Origin: a virus
Reading direction: 5' to 3' (one strand)
Length of the DNA: 31,629 nt
IMG/VR virus record: IMGVR_UViG_3300021364_000103
Span: 1-31,629 of that record
Shown here: positions 7,844 through 16,203 of the stretch, one piece after another
How positions within the stretch are numbered: position 1 is the stretch's first letter
How the letters are laid out: each line of letters opens with the position of its first letter
Notes under the pieces: model-generated
What the model saw: the letters and a program-made list of their open reading frames with translations, nothing else
Told to the model about the DNA's origin: nothing
Database searches by the model: none
Program-made: the position numbers and the translations under genes

Positions 7844-9451
7844 ATGTCACAATTATTTGGTTATTCACTTGATCGCAAGAAGAAGGGCTCTGAGAAGGGT
7901 CCTTCTTTCGTGCATAAAGATAATGACGATGCAGCAGCACCTATAGCCGCTGGTGGTTATTTTGGTCAGTATGTTGATTTAGGTGACAGTGCTAACAAGT
8001 CCAGCGAGATTGATCTGGTTGGCAGGTATCGTGAGATGTCTCTTCACCCCGAAGCGGACGCTGCGATTAACGATATTGTCAATGAAGCAATTGCAGGTGA
8101 CCTTGACGATCACCCCGTAGACATTGAGTTGTCAAATCTCAAAGTCTCAAATACCGTCAAGACAAGAATCAGAGAAGAGTTTGAGAATGTCCTCACACTC
8201 CTCGACTTTGATAGAAAAGCATACGATATCTTCCGTCGTTGGTATATCGATGGACGTATTTTCTATCATAAGATGATCAATCCAGAGCGTCCTCAGGATG
8301 GTATTACTGAGTTGCGCTACATTGATCCTCGTAAAATTAAAAAAGTTATTGAGTTTGATAAGGGAAGAGATCGTGTATCTCCTGCTGATCCTCAAGTCAA
8401 TACACTTATTCCTAAGTCGGTAGAGTATTACATCTACAGTCCCAAGGGTCTCCGTGGTTATGAAAACCATGGTATCAAAGTAGCACCTGACGCTATCTGT
8501 TTCTGCCACTCAGGTCAACTTGATATGCAGCGCAACTATGTGCTGGGACATTTGCATAAGGCAATCAAGGCACTCAATCAACTAAGAATGATTGAGGACT
8601 CCCTGGTTATCTATCGTTTGTCTCGTGCTCCTGAGCGCCGCATCTTTTACATTGACGTGGGTAATCTGCCTAAGCAAAAGGCAGAGCAGTATCTGCGTGA
8701 GGTGATGTCCCGTTATAGAAACAAACTGGTTTATAACGCTGACACTGGAGAGATCCGCGACGACAAAAAATTCATGTCCATGCTGGAAGATTTCTGGCTT
8801 CCTAGACGTGAGGGTGGTCGTGGCACCGAGATCACAACTCTTCCTGGTGGTCAAAACCTGGGTGAGTTGGAAGATGTCAAGTATTTCCAGAAGAAACTGT
8901 ATCGCGCACTCAACGTCCCCGAGTCACGTCTGGAGTCTGATTCTTCTTTCAACGTTGGTAGGTCTGCTGAGATCACCCGTGATGAAGTTAAATTCCAGAA
9001 GTTTGTCGTGCGCCTTCGCAAGAAGTTTAGCGACCTCTTCCTTGATCTCCTAAAGACTCAACTCGTGCTGAAAGGTGTCTGCTCACTGGATGAGTGGGAT
9101 GACATGAAGGAGCACGTCCAGTTTGATTTTGTTGCTGACAACTACTTCAGTGAGTTGAAAGAGCAAGAGATCATGAATGCTCGCATGGCTCTGCTGCAAC
9201 AAATGGATCCTTTTGTGGGTCGTTATTTCTCTGTTGAATATATGCGCCGTCAGATTCTGCGTCAGGCAGATGCTGAATATAACGAGCTCGATAAGCAGAT
9301 GGAGAAAGAGATTGCTGAGGGTAAAGTCATGGATCCCATGGCAATGCCTCAGATGGAGCATGAGCAAATGGCTCTGTCTCTTCAACCACCTGAGCCCGAT
9401 CCTGCGGAGCAGGGTATCGATGACGCGGATTACAAAAAAGGAAATATCTAA
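7844..9451 (+). CDS. 20: Portal vertex protein (gp20)
   Basis: This protein forms the dodecameric ring at the packaging vertex that joins head to neck and docks terminase. It is 535 residues, against 524 in T4 gp20. Recognisable stretches are EIDLVGRYREMSLHPEADAA, VDIELSNL, ELRYIDPRKIKK, RAPERRIFYIDVGNLPK and the NVPESRLES / EITRDEVKFQKFV block of the stem and clip region. A hydrophilic, low-complexity C-terminus (MDPMAMPQMEHEQMALSLQP) is typical. The ribosome-binding site is weak (GAGCGA). Transcription probably starts at the late promoter just upstream. Confidence 0.97.
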   Translation: MSQLFGYSLDRKKKGSEKGPSFVHKDNDDAAAPIAAGGYFGQYVDLGDSANKSSEIDLVGRYREMSLHPEADAAINDIVNEAIAGDLDDHPVDIELSNLKVSNTVKTRIREEFENVLTLLDFDRKAYDIFRRWYIDGRIFYHKMINPERPQDGITELRYIDPRKIKKVIEFDKGRDRVSPADPQVNTLIPKSVEYYIYSPKGLRGYENHGIKVAPDAICFCHSGQLDMQRNYVLGHLHKAIKALNQLRMIEDSLVIYRLSRAPERRIFYIDVGNLPKQKAEQYLREVMSRYRNKLVYNADTGEIRDDKKFMSMLEDFWLPRREGGRGTEITTLPGGQNLGELEDVKYFQKKLYRALNVPESRLESDSSFNVGRSAEITRDEVKFQKFVVRLRKKFSDLFLDLLKTQLVLKGVCSLDEWDDMKEHVQFDFVADNYFSELKEQEIMNARMALLQQMDPFVGRYFSVEYMRRQILRQADAEYNELDKQMEKEIAEGKVMDPMAMPQMEHEQMALSLQPPEPDPAEQGIDDADYKKGNI

Positions 9452-9454
9452 ATA
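9447..9454 (+). promoter_or_regulatory. Possible variant late promoter TCTAAATA
   Basis: TCTAAATA overlaps the end of gene 20 and lies 24 bases before the ATG of the gp67-like gene, the same spacing as other late promoters here. It keeps the TAAATA core but misses the consensus at its second base. The downstream gene has no clear Shine-Dalgarno sequence. Confidence 0.35.
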
Positions 9455-9478
9455 GTATTATCGAATTCACTTATTATT

Positions 9479-9724
9479 ATGCCTACTGATGCCGCGCTCG
9501 ATATTGTCAATTCATTGTTTGCAGGTCAAAAAGACTTGTCAGACTTTGTAGCAACTGGTATGAATGCCGCTGCTGTTGACGCTCTCGACGCTAAGAAAAA
9601 GGAAATGGGTGCAAAGTTGTTTGCTCCCGAGACTGAGGAAGAACCTGAGTCTGAGACTGAGCAACCAGAAGCAACCGCCGACCAAGAGGAAACTACAGAT
9701 GAAACTGATCAGGGAAGAGATTGA
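9479..9724 (+). CDS. 67: Prohead core protein (gp67-like)
   Basis: This 81-residue protein lies between portal and prohead protease, exactly where T4 has gene 67 (80 residues). Its N-terminal half is helical (ALDIVNSLFAGQKDLSDFV). The C-terminal half is extremely acidic (EEEPESETEQPEATADQEE and so on), the hallmark of the T4 internal core protein PIP/gp67. That protein helps assemble the scaffold and is degraded to internal peptides by gp21. The assignment rests on size, composition and order more than on sequence identity. It overlaps the start of gene 21 by 26 bases. No clear ribosome-binding site is visible. Confidence 0.75.
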   Translation: MPTDAALDIVNSLFAGQKDLSDFVATGMNAAAVDALDAKKKEMGAKLFAPETEEEPESETEQPEATADQEETTDETDQGRD

Positions 9725-10346
9725 AACCGCTAAGGTAATTATTACCGAAGGCAAGAATGGTAAGAAAAATCACTTCATTGAAGGTGTCTTCCTTCAGGGT
9801 GCAATCAAAAACCGCAATGGTCGCATGTATCCTGTGGAAACTCTTGGAAGAGAAGTTGCTAAATATAATGAATCTTACATTCAAAAGGGACGCGCACTTG
9901 GTGAGTTGGGACACCCCGATGGACCTACTATCAACCTCGATCGTGTTTCACACCTGATTACTTCGTTGAAGCAAGAGGGTAATAATTTTGTAGGAAAGGC
10001 AAGAATTCTCGACACCCCTATGGGTAACATTGCAAAGTCACTCCTCGATGAGGGTGTGAAACTTGGTGTTTCTTCTAGAGGTCTTGGATCTATCAAGGAA
10101 GAGAATGGATGTAAAGTTGTCTGTGATGACTTTATGCTTGCAACTGCGGCAGATATTGTTGCAGATCCTTCTGCTCCTGACGCCTTTGTGAATGGCATCA
10201 TGGAAGGAAAAGAGTGGGTGTATGCTGGTGGCGCAATTCACGAGCAAAGAATCGAAGAGATCAAGAATCGAATCGATAATGCACACCGCAATCAACTGGA
10301 AGAAATGAAACTTTCCGCGTTTCATCAATTCCTGAAAAACTTATAA
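9699..10346 (+). CDS. 21: Prohead core protease (gp21)
   Basis: This is the serine protease of the prohead core. It cleaves scaffold, core and capsid proteins during head maturation. Starting at ATG 9699 (AGAGGA at 9685-9690) it has 215 residues, against 212 in T4. The open frame continues upstream to 9564, but that part is basic, overlaps gp67 and lacks a ribosome-binding site, so it is rejected. Catalytic residues fit the herpesvirus-protease-like family: His72 in GELGHPDGP, and the Ser at 125/126 in KLGVSSRGLG. The N-terminal KNRNGRMYP motif and the ADIVADPSAPDAF segment are also typical. Confidence 0.95.
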   Translation: MKLIREEIETAKVIITEGKNGKKNHFIEGVFLQGAIKNRNGRMYPVETLGREVAKYNESYIQKGRALGELGHPDGPTINLDRVSHLITSLKQEGNNFVGKARILDTPMGNIAKSLLDEGVKLGVSSRGLGSIKEENGCKVVCDDFMLATAADIVADPSAPDAFVNGIMEGKEWVYAGGAIHEQRIEEIKNRIDNAHRNQLEEMKLSAFHQFLKNL

Positions 10347-10347
10347 T

Positions 10348-10355
10348 GATAAATA
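10348..10355 (+). promoter_or_regulatory. Late promoter GATAAATA before scaffold gene
   Basis: GATAAATA lies right after the gene 21 stop and 39 bases before the gene 22 start. It differs from the T4 consensus only at the degenerate first base. Confidence 0.75.
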
Positions 10356-10394
10356 ATTCATAGCATAACGCACGTTTGTACCAAGGAGACTACA

Positions 10395-11435
10395 ATGTCA
10401 CAAGAGATTGAAACAACTCTGGATGAATCGAGTGTAACCGCTGGCGCAAAACCTGCTGACCCCCAACCTAAGTTGGGTGCTGATGGCAGTAGTCTCGCTG
10501 GTGTGCAAGACCTCGGTGGTCCTACACCACAAAACAGCAAACCCACAGATGACAGCAATAAGTATAAGACTATTGCTGGTGGCAATGCAACCGCACCTAC
10601 CACAAAGCCTTCTGATGCATCAGGTAGCAAGCAGGACACTCTGTCCAAGAAGCCTACCTTCGATCATGTAGAAGCAGAGGGTGAGGTAATTGCTGAAGAC
10701 GAGGTGCAGGAGACCGTCCTTGAAGTCGATCTCTCCGCTGATGTCGCTGCTCTGACCGAAGGCGAAGACCTGAGCGAAGAATTCAAAGATAAGGCACGCA
10801 CCATCTTTGAAGCAGCAGTAGTCTCCCGCCTCAATGAGGAACTGGAGCGTATGCATGAGGAATATGCAAAGGTCCTCGAAGAAGAAATTGAATCCGTCAA
10901 GACTGATCTTGCTGAAAAGGTAGATGAGTATCTGACTTATGCTGTATCCAACTGGATGAAGAATAACGAGCTCGCAATCGAGCAAGGCATCAAGTCTGAG
11001 ATGGCAGAATCTGTCCTGAGCGGTATTCAAAAAGTTTTTGTCGAGAATTTCATTGATCTTCCCGACGAAAAAGTTGATCTTGTGGATGAAATGCAAGAGC
11101 AACTCCAGACCATGGAAGCAAAACTCAACGAGTCTATTGAAGAAAACGTCTCCCTCGCTCGCGAGGTTGGCACCTATATGAAGAATGGGATTGTGACAGA
11201 AATCTCCGAAGGTCTGAGCCTCACCCAGCGTGAGAAACTCGCATCTCTGGCAGAAGCTGTTGAGTTTGAAAATGAAGAAACCTTCCGTGCGAAGGTATCT
11301 ACCCTCCGTGAATCATATTTCTCAACCAAACCCGAAACACCCCAAGTGGTGACTGAGGATGTTGAAGTTGAGAATGCACCTACTGGTGATGCAATGTCTG
11401 TCTATGTGCAGGCTCTGTCCCGTTGGGGCAAATAA
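10395..11435 (+). CDS. 22: Prohead scaffolding protein (gp22)
   Basis: This is the major scaffold of the prohead, around which the gp23 shell assembles; it is later degraded by gp21. It has 346 residues, against 269 in T4. The first 90 residues are low-complexity and rich in Gly, Pro, Ser and Thr. The rest is strongly acidic and predicted to be mostly coiled coil (RLNEELERMHEEYAKVLEEE and EMQEQLQTMEAKLNESIEE). It ends ...VQALSRWGK, similar to other gp22 proteins. The Shine-Dalgarno sequence is AAGGAG at 10383-10388. Position between 21 and 23 and composition decide the call; the Gly/Pro-rich N-terminal extension is longer than in T4. Confidence 0.92.
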   Translation: MSQEIETTLDESSVTAGAKPADPQPKLGADGSSLAGVQDLGGPTPQNSKPTDDSNKYKTIAGGNATAPTTKPSDASGSKQDTLSKKPTFDHVEAEGEVIAEDEVQETVLEVDLSADVAALTEGEDLSEEFKDKARTIFEAAVVSRLNEELERMHEEYAKVLEEEIESVKTDLAEKVDEYLTYAVSNWMKNNELAIEQGIKSEMAESVLSGIQKVFVENFIDLPDEKVDLVDEMQEQLQTMEAKLNESIEENVSLAREVGTYMKNGIVTEISEGLSLTQREKLASLAEAVEFENEETFRAKVSTLRESYFSTKPETPQVVTEDVEVENAPTGDAMSVYVQALSRWGK

Positions 11436-11470
11436 TCCGTCCAATTCTTTTCTACTAACTAGGAGACAAA

Positions 11471-12841
11471 ATGTTTAACGCAGAACATCTCCAGGAAAAG
11501 TGGTCCCCCGTCCTTGAGCACTCGGAGCTCGATCCTATTAAGGATACATACCGTAAGGCGGTGACCTCGGTCCTCCTGGAAAACCAAGAAAAATTCATCA
11601 AAGAAGAGCGTGGAATGCTGACCGAAGCAGCACCCACCAACAGCCTCGGCGGCACTGGTTACAGCGGTAGCAGCACTGCTACTGGTCCTGTTGCTGGTTT
11701 CGACCCCGTGCTGATCAGCCTGATTCGTCGCTCGATGCCTAAGCTGATTGCTTATGACATCTGTGGCGTGCAGCCCATGACTGGTCCTACTGGTCTGATC
11801 TTCGCAATGCGCTCCACTCAGGGCACCAACCGCGACATCAACGCTGGTGCATCGGAAGCATTCTTCAACGAAGCAGACACCCGTCATTCGGCAGAGAACA
11901 GCGGTGACAGCCTGGGCGCTGGTGCTCAGACTGGTAGCAACCCTGGTCTCCTGGCAGACGCTGCAGGTAACTACACCATCGGCGGTCAAGGCATGACCAC
12001 TGCTCAGTCAGAAGCACTGGGTGATGCAGCAGGTAACCACTTCAACGAGATGGGTTTCTCCATCGAGAAAGTGACCGTTACTGCAAAGTCACGCGCTCTG
12101 AAAGCAGAATACAGCCTTGAGCTGGCACAAGACCTGAAGGCAGTTCATGGTCTGGACGCTGAGTCCGAGCTTGCAAACATCCTCAGCACCGAGGTGCTGG
12201 CAGAGATCAACCGTGAGGTTGTCCGTACTGTTTACAAGATCGCTCGTCCTGGTGCTCAAAACAACACCGCTACCGCTGGTGTGTTTGACCTTGACGTTGA
12301 CTCCAACGGTCGCTGGTCGGTTGAGAAATTCAAGGGTCTCCTCTTCCAAATCGAAAGAGACATGAATGCAATCGGTCATGAGACTCGTCGCGGGAAGGGC
12401 AACATCCTCATCTGCTCTGCAGACGTGGCAAGTGCTCTCTCCATGGCAGGCGTGCTCGACTACAGCAGCGGCATCTCTGGTGCTGTTGGCGGTCTGTCCA
12501 ACAACGTGGATGACAATTCTTCCACCCTGGTTGGCACCCTCAACGGTCGCATCAAGGTGTATGTGGATCCCTACTCTGCAAACGTTTCCGACGACCACTT
12601 CTATGTCGCTGGTTACAAGGGTGGCTCTGCATATGACGCAGGTCTCTTCTACTGCCCCTATGTGCCCCTGCAGATGGTCCGTGCCGTTGGTCAGGACACC
12701 TTCCAGCCCAAGATTGGCTTCAAGACCCGCTACGGCATGGTCGCTAATCCCTTCGCTGAGGGTCTGTCACAAGGTCAAGGCGCTCTCAACGCTAACGCAA
12801 ACCGTTACTATCGTCGTGTTAAGGTCAGCAACCTTATGTGA
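11471..12841 (+). CDS. 23: Major capsid protein (gp23)
   Basis: This is the HK97-fold shell protein of the head. It has 456 residues, shorter than T4 gp23 (521), as usual in cyanophages. The N-terminal propeptide (residues 1-52) ends at LTE/AAPTN, which fits the gp21 cleavage rule of a hydrophobic residue, any residue, then Glu. Conserved blocks follow: LIRRSMPKLIAYDICGVQPM, TGLIFAMRS, NEMGFSIEKVTVTAKSRALK, AEYSLELAQDLKAVHGLDAE and the C-terminal GFKTRYGMVANPF. The Shine-Dalgarno sequence is AGGAGA at 11461-11466. A strong terminator follows the stop. Codon usage is visibly more uniform than in the small genes around it, as expected for the most abundant virion protein. Confidence 0.99.
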   Translation: MFNAEHLQEKWSPVLEHSELDPIKDTYRKAVTSVLLENQEKFIKEERGMLTEAAPTNSLGGTGYSGSSTATGPVAGFDPVLISLIRRSMPKLIAYDICGVQPMTGPTGLIFAMRSTQGTNRDINAGASEAFFNEADTRHSAENSGDSLGAGAQTGSNPGLLADAAGNYTIGGQGMTTAQSEALGDAAGNHFNEMGFSIEKVTVTAKSRALKAEYSLELAQDLKAVHGLDAESELANILSTEVLAEINREVVRTVYKIARPGAQNNTATAGVFDLDVDSNGRWSVEKFKGLLFQIERDMNAIGHETRRGKGNILICSADVASALSMAGVLDYSSGISGAVGGLSNNVDDNSSTLVGTLNGRIKVYVDPYSANVSDDHFYVAGYKGGSAYDAGLFYCPYVPLQMVRAVGQDTFQPKIGFKTRYGMVANPFAEGLSQGQGALNANANRYYRRVKVSNLM

Positions 12842-12862
12842 TTCACGTCACGATATCAACAC

Positions 12863-12888
12863 AGGAGACCTTCGGGTCTCCTTTTTTT
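12863..12888 (+). terminator. Rho-independent terminator after gene 23
   Basis: This is a perfect 8-bp stem, AGGAGACC/GGTCTCCT, closed by a TTCG tetraloop (the very stable C-UUCG-G type) and followed by seven T residues. It lies 21 bases after the major capsid stop and should end late transcripts from genes 22 and 23. Confidence 0.93.
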
Positions 12889-12891
12889 ATG

Positions 12892-12899
12892 GTTAAATA
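12892..12899 (+). promoter_or_regulatory. Variant late promoter GTTAAATA
   Basis: GTTAAATA lies four bases after the terminator and 21 bases before the next ATG. The same octamer occurs at 31226-31233 with almost the same spacing to a gene. It keeps the TAAATA core and misses the consensus only at the second base. Confidence 0.5.
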
Positions 12900-12920
12900 G
12901 GTGTATATGCATGAGTAACT

Positions 12921-13085
12921 ATGTCAACTGGACAAGTAACCAAAGTGGAATTGGTCTCACGCCTCTACAAACTGAAGACATCCCTCTTCAACGGAGATCA
13001 TAAAGACAAAGGTGCTGATTGGCACGATGGTGCCCATAATGCGCTAAACTCTGTATTGGATATTCTCAACGAATACAGAGTATGA
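12921..13085 (+). CDS. Small conserved-type protein between genes 23 and 3, unknown function
   Basis: This 54-residue ORF begins MSTGQVTKVELVSRLYKLK and ends VLDILNEYRV. It appears fully helical and soluble, with a His/Asp-rich middle (DHKDKGADWHDGAHN). It follows a terminator and a variant late promoter, and its stop overlaps the next start (ATGA). I do not recognise the family. Independent transcription signals plus the coupling make it a likely real gene. Confidence 0.7.
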   Translation: MSTGQVTKVELVSRLYKLKTSLFNGDHKDKGADWHDGAHNALNSVLDILNEYRV

Positions 13086-13258
13086 AGGACTTGGATTTCA
13101 TCGACAACCTACTTCCCCACATGGATGACGAAGACCTCAAGCAACTAGCAAGAAAAGCACGCAAGATGAAAATGGATGTCCTCTTTGAGGAACCATGCCC
13201 GATCTACGAAGGCGATGCTGAAGACTGGGAAGATTTCTGGTATAACGAGGATAAATAA
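13082..13258 (+). CDS. Small acidic protein, unknown function
   Basis: This 58-residue ORF begins MKDLDFIDNLLPHMDDEDL. It has a basic helix in the middle (KQLARKARKMKM) and a strongly acidic C-terminus containing EGDAEDWEDFWYNEDK. It overlaps the upstream gene by an ATGA. Its last codons contain the late promoter GATAAATA that serves gene 3. No family is recognised. A charged helical protein of this kind could be a binding partner of polymerase or of head proteins, but nothing in the sequence shows which. Confidence 0.7.
   Translation: MKDLDFIDNLLPHMDDEDLKQLARKARKMKMDVLFEEPCPIYEGDAEDWEDFWYNEDK
13250..13257 (+). promoter_or_regulatory. Late promoter GATAAATA before gene 3
   Basis: GATAAATA sits 21 bases before the gene 3 ATG and overlaps the last codons and stop of the upstream small gene. 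Transcription from it would give a very short leader without a Shine-Dalgarno sequence. Confidence 0.7.
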
Positions 13259-13278
13259 GACGTAGCATCCTATGTCTT

Positions 13279-13830
13279 ATGACCTTCAAGAATCAAATTG
13301 AGAATCAAAACTTCTTGTCTCCCATAGGATTCAGGTTTAGTCTTGCTCGCTTTCCGAAGGTCGCATACTTCGCGCAGTCTGCTAACATCCCAGCAATCAA
13401 TCTAGGACAAACTGAGCAACCAACACCTCTCCGTGGATTGCCACTGGAGGGGTTTTTGGACTACGATCCTTTCAGTCTGTCATTCATCATCGATGAAGAC
13501 CTGGAAAACTATATGATCCTCCACAACTGGTTGAAAGGTGTAGGCACACCCAACACAGTGTTTGAGAGATCTGAGTATAGAGCAAAGATGGAAGCAGTCT
13601 TCGGCAACGATGATCTGTATGCTGATGGCACGTTGACTATCCTCAACAGTAACTTCAATATGAATTACAATGTGATCTTCAAGGATCTATTCCCTGTCAG
13701 TTTGTCGGCACTTGATTTCAATGCTACAATTGATGGGACAGAATACGCCATGGCGCAGGCAACGTTTAGATATCTTGCTTACGAAGTGCGTCCTGGTGAA
13801 TCTAATGACGCTGACGAGAGACTTACTTAA
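13279..13830 (+). CDS. 3: Tail completion and sheath stabiliser protein (gp3)
   Basis: gp3 caps the tail tube and sheath when the tail reaches full length. This protein has 183 residues, against 176 in T4. It resembles tail-tube-fold proteins: FRFSLARFPKVAYFAQSANIPAI near the N-terminus is the same type of strand as in gp19, and it ends with FRYLAYEVRP. Position directly after gene 23 and before uvsY is standard for cyanomyoviruses, and this supports the assignment. A nearby ATG at 13272 opens only nine codons and is ignored. The stop overlaps uvsY (TAATG). Confidence 0.85.
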   Translation: MTFKNQIENQNFLSPIGFRFSLARFPKVAYFAQSANIPAINLGQTEQPTPLRGLPLEGFLDYDPFSLSFIIDEDLENYMILHNWLKGVGTPNTVFERSEYRAKMEAVFGNDDLYADGTLTILNSNFNMNYNVIFKDLFPVSLSALDFNATIDGTEYAMAQATFRYLAYEVRPGESNDADERLT

Positions 13831-14273
13831 TGAATTTGGAAAAAATTGAGGAGATGTGGGCGAAAGATGCAGAAGCATTCTTCGATCACAGAGAGTTACC
13901 TGAGTTGCTTGCCAACGATAGTATGGAAACTCCCAGACTCCATGCAAAGTATTTGCAATTTTATAATCAATTCAAACTCATGTTGTCTGATGCTGAGGTT
14001 AAACATCGTCAGATGTATCGTGACAAATATGAATACTATTCTGGTAAAGCACCAGCACATGTATACAAAGAAAACCCATTTGACCTTAAGGTTTTGAAGG
14101 GTGATCTACCAATGTATATTGAAAGTGATAAAGAGTTGTGTCGTGCCAAACAAAAAATTGATTATCTTGAAACTTGTATAAGTAGTGTTGATAGGATTCT
14201 AAAGCAAATCGACAGTCGTGGATTCGCTATTAAAAATACTATCGAGATAGTCAAGTATTATGGAATCAGATGA
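13830..14273 (+). CDS. uvsY: Recombination mediator UvsY
   Basis: UvsY loads the UvsX recombinase on gp32-coated single-stranded DNA. This protein has 147 residues, against 137 in T4. The family signature DKYEYYSGKAP in the middle and DSRGFAIKNTIEI near the C-terminus match T4 UvsY, as does the DK-x-L block before the last helix. It overlaps gene 3 (TAATG) and uvsW (ATGA), so the three are probably co-translated from the gene 3 late promoter or from read-through. UvsX and gp32 are not in this window. Confidence 0.93.
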   Translation: MNLEKIEEMWAKDAEAFFDHRELPELLANDSMETPRLHAKYLQFYNQFKLMLSDAEVKHRQMYRDKYEYYSGKAPAHVYKENPFDLKVLKGDLPMYIESDKELCRAKQKIDYLETCISSVDRILKQIDSRGFAIKNTIEIVKYYGIR

Positions 14274-15733
14274 CGACTACGATTACCAAGAAGAATGAAG
14301 TATATCTGAAGGTCGAAGGAGAGCAGTCTTTACACAAGGAGTTGAGCGAGCACTTTTCATTTGATGTGCCAGGGGCAAAGTTTATGCCCCAATATAAAAA
14401 TCGAGTATGGGATGGGAAGATCCGCTTATATTCTCCTGGCACTGGGGAGATATATGTGGGTCTTTTTGATTATCTTTGCGAGTATCTAGAAGAAAAAGGA
14501 TACGATTACGTTATTAAGGACAGCAAGTTTTACGGTATTCCTAACGAGGAGGAGGAATATGTCAGCCCTGAAAGCGTCGCGAGTTTTATTAGATCTCTGG
14601 GTCTGCCTTTTAAGATTAGAGATTACCAACTCAAAGCAGTATTCACAGCACTTAAACATCGTCGCAAACTTCTACTATCCCCCACGGGATCGGGAAAGTC
14701 TCTGATCATTTATTCTTTGGTCCGCTGGCACCTGAAGCAGGACAGACAGATACTGATCATTGTGCCTACCACATCTCTGGTCTCACAATTGACTCAGGAC
14801 TTCAAAGACTATGGTTGGAAAGCAGATGCTTATGTCCACCAGATCATGGGTGGGAGAGAGAAGTATTCTGATGCTCCTGTAGTTATCTCTACATGGCAGA
14901 GTATCTACAAAGAGCCTCGTAAATTCTTTGAAAGATTTGATGTTGTCTTAGGTGACGAGGCACACCTATACAAAGCAAAAAGTCTCAGTGGGATTCTGAC
15001 GAAATGTCACGACGCAAAGTACCGAGTTGGACTGACAGGCACCCTCGATGGGATGCACACGCATCAGTTAGTACTTGAAGGTCTGTTTGGGAGGTGCGAC
15101 AAGGTGACGACCACTGTGGACCTGATGAAGAAGGGGCAATTGACTCCTTTGAAAGTGAAGATTCTTTTGATGAAGCATGGTCATGTCCCATTTGATTATT
15201 ACCAGCAAGAGATGGATTATATCGTATCACATCCTAGGCGAAATAAATTTATTTGCAATCTTGCTAACGACCTAGATGGAAATACATTGATACTATTTAA
15301 CTATATCGAAAAGCATGGGGAACCTTTATGGGACCTGCTAAATAGTAAGGTGGAGGAAGGTCGAAAGATCTTTTTCATTCACGGTGGCGTTGATGCTGTT
15401 GAAAGAGAAGAAGCACGCAGGATCTGCGAAGAAGAAAAGAATGCAATCATTCTTGCTTCTTATGGCACTTTCTCTACAGGCATCAATATCCGCAACCTAC
15501 ATAATGTAATCTTTGCATCCCCTAGTAAATCTAGGGTTAGAAACCTACAGTCGATTGGACGTGTATTGAGGAAAGGAGAGAATAAGGCACAAGCGGTCTT
15601 ATACGATCTAGCAGACGATTGCTCAAAGGGTAACCGTCATAATTATACTCTTCGTCATCTCGTTGAGAGAATGAAAATCTATGACGAAGAAAAATTTGAC
15701 TATGAAGTAACTAAGATCAATTTTAGGAAATGA
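14270..15733 (+). CDS. uvsW: DNA/RNA helicase UvsW
   Basis: UvsW is a superfamily 2 helicase that unwinds R-loops and branched DNA. In T4 it drives the change from origin-dependent to recombination-dependent replication. It has 487 residues (T4 about 500). Motifs seen are Walker A SPTGSGKS (137-144), DEAH (229-232), motif III GLTGTLDG, and motif VI QSIGRVLRKGE. The N-terminal FMPQYKNRVWDGKIRLY segment is the usual small DNA-binding domain. It is in the standard place after uvsY, with an ATGA overlap at both ends. Confidence 0.97.
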   Translation: MTTTITKKNEVYLKVEGEQSLHKELSEHFSFDVPGAKFMPQYKNRVWDGKIRLYSPGTGEIYVGLFDYLCEYLEEKGYDYVIKDSKFYGIPNEEEEYVSPESVASFIRSLGLPFKIRDYQLKAVFTALKHRRKLLLSPTGSGKSLIIYSLVRWHLKQDRQILIIVPTTSLVSQLTQDFKDYGWKADAYVHQIMGGREKYSDAPVVISTWQSIYKEPRKFFERFDVVLGDEAHLYKAKSLSGILTKCHDAKYRVGLTGTLDGMHTHQLVLEGLFGRCDKVTTTVDLMKKGQLTPLKVKILLMKHGHVPFDYYQQEMDYIVSHPRRNKFICNLANDLDGNTLILFNYIEKHGEPLWDLLNSKVEEGRKIFFIHGGVDAVEREEARRICEEEKNAIILASYGTFSTGINIRNLHNVIFASPSKSRVRNLQSIGRVLRKGENKAQAVLYDLADDCSKGNRHNYTLRHLVERMKIYDEEKFDYEVTKINFRK

Positions 15734-16155
15734 CTATTAACTACATCCGTCATGATCAGGAATTTTATGGAGTCGTCAAACTCGTCTCTGGCGAGGAGGT
15801 CATGGGCTCAATCATTGCTACTGAAGAAGAAGGTGATACTATCCTCTTTGTCAGTGATCCTGCTACTCCAACAGTAACACCTATTGAAAAAGAAGGTGGT
15901 ATTGCTATGGCAGTAGGACTTAACAAATGGATGATGTGGTCTGATGAAGACTTCTATATTGTGCAGGAAGCAGATATTGTAACGATCGCCCCCATGTCCA
16001 TGGAAGCGGTCATGATGTACAAACTCTGGTTGAGAAAAGAAACTGGAGATGAGGAAGAATTTGAAACTCCCATGAATGAAAACATGGGTCTCATCGGAAA
16101 GGTTTCTGAAATGAGAAAGAAGTTAGAAGCGCAATGGCGTAAGAACTCTAAGTAA
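15730..16155 (+). CDS. Conserved phage protein with possible Sm-like fold
   Basis: This 141-residue protein is coupled to uvsW by an ATGA. The N-terminal part, YGVVKLVSGEEVMGSII (about 13-29), fits the Sm1 pattern of LSm/Hfq-like proteins: a hydrophobic strand, L-x-x-G, then hydrophobic-x-G. IVTIAP (83-88) is a plausible Sm2 strand. The C-terminal third is charged and helical. T4 has small uvsW-adjacent genes too, but I do not match this protein to one of them with confidence. If it is Sm-like it could bind RNA or form rings; this is inference from the pattern alone. Confidence 0.8.
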   Translation: MTINYIRHDQEFYGVVKLVSGEEVMGSIIATEEEGDTILFVSDPATPTVTPIEKEGGIAMAVGLNKWMMWSDEDFYIVQEADIVTIAPMSMEAVMMYKLWLRKETGDEEEFETPMNENMGLIGKVSEMRKKLEAQWRKNSK

Positions 16156-16203
16156 TCTCTTTCCAACCCTGACATGGTTGATCATAATTAAATATGAGAT
16201 GTG

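Noticed and set aside
9564-9698. N-terminal extension of the prohead protease
   Set aside because: It is basic, overlaps the gp67-like gene in another frame and lacks a ribosome-binding site. ATG 9699 has AGAGGA upstream and gives the T4-like length.
11459-11989. 176-residue open frame on the - strand
   Set aside because: It lies opposite the major capsid gene; its Cys/Ser/Thr-rich composition is that of a shadow frame.
13272-13301. ATG at 13272 as an alternative start near gene 3
   Set aside because: It opens only nine codons in another frame before a stop.
16187-16194. ATTAAATA as a late promoter for gene 55
   Set aside because: It is 68 bases before the ATG, farther than the other late sites, and a consensus sigma-70 promoter lies between. 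A minor late start cannot be excluded.
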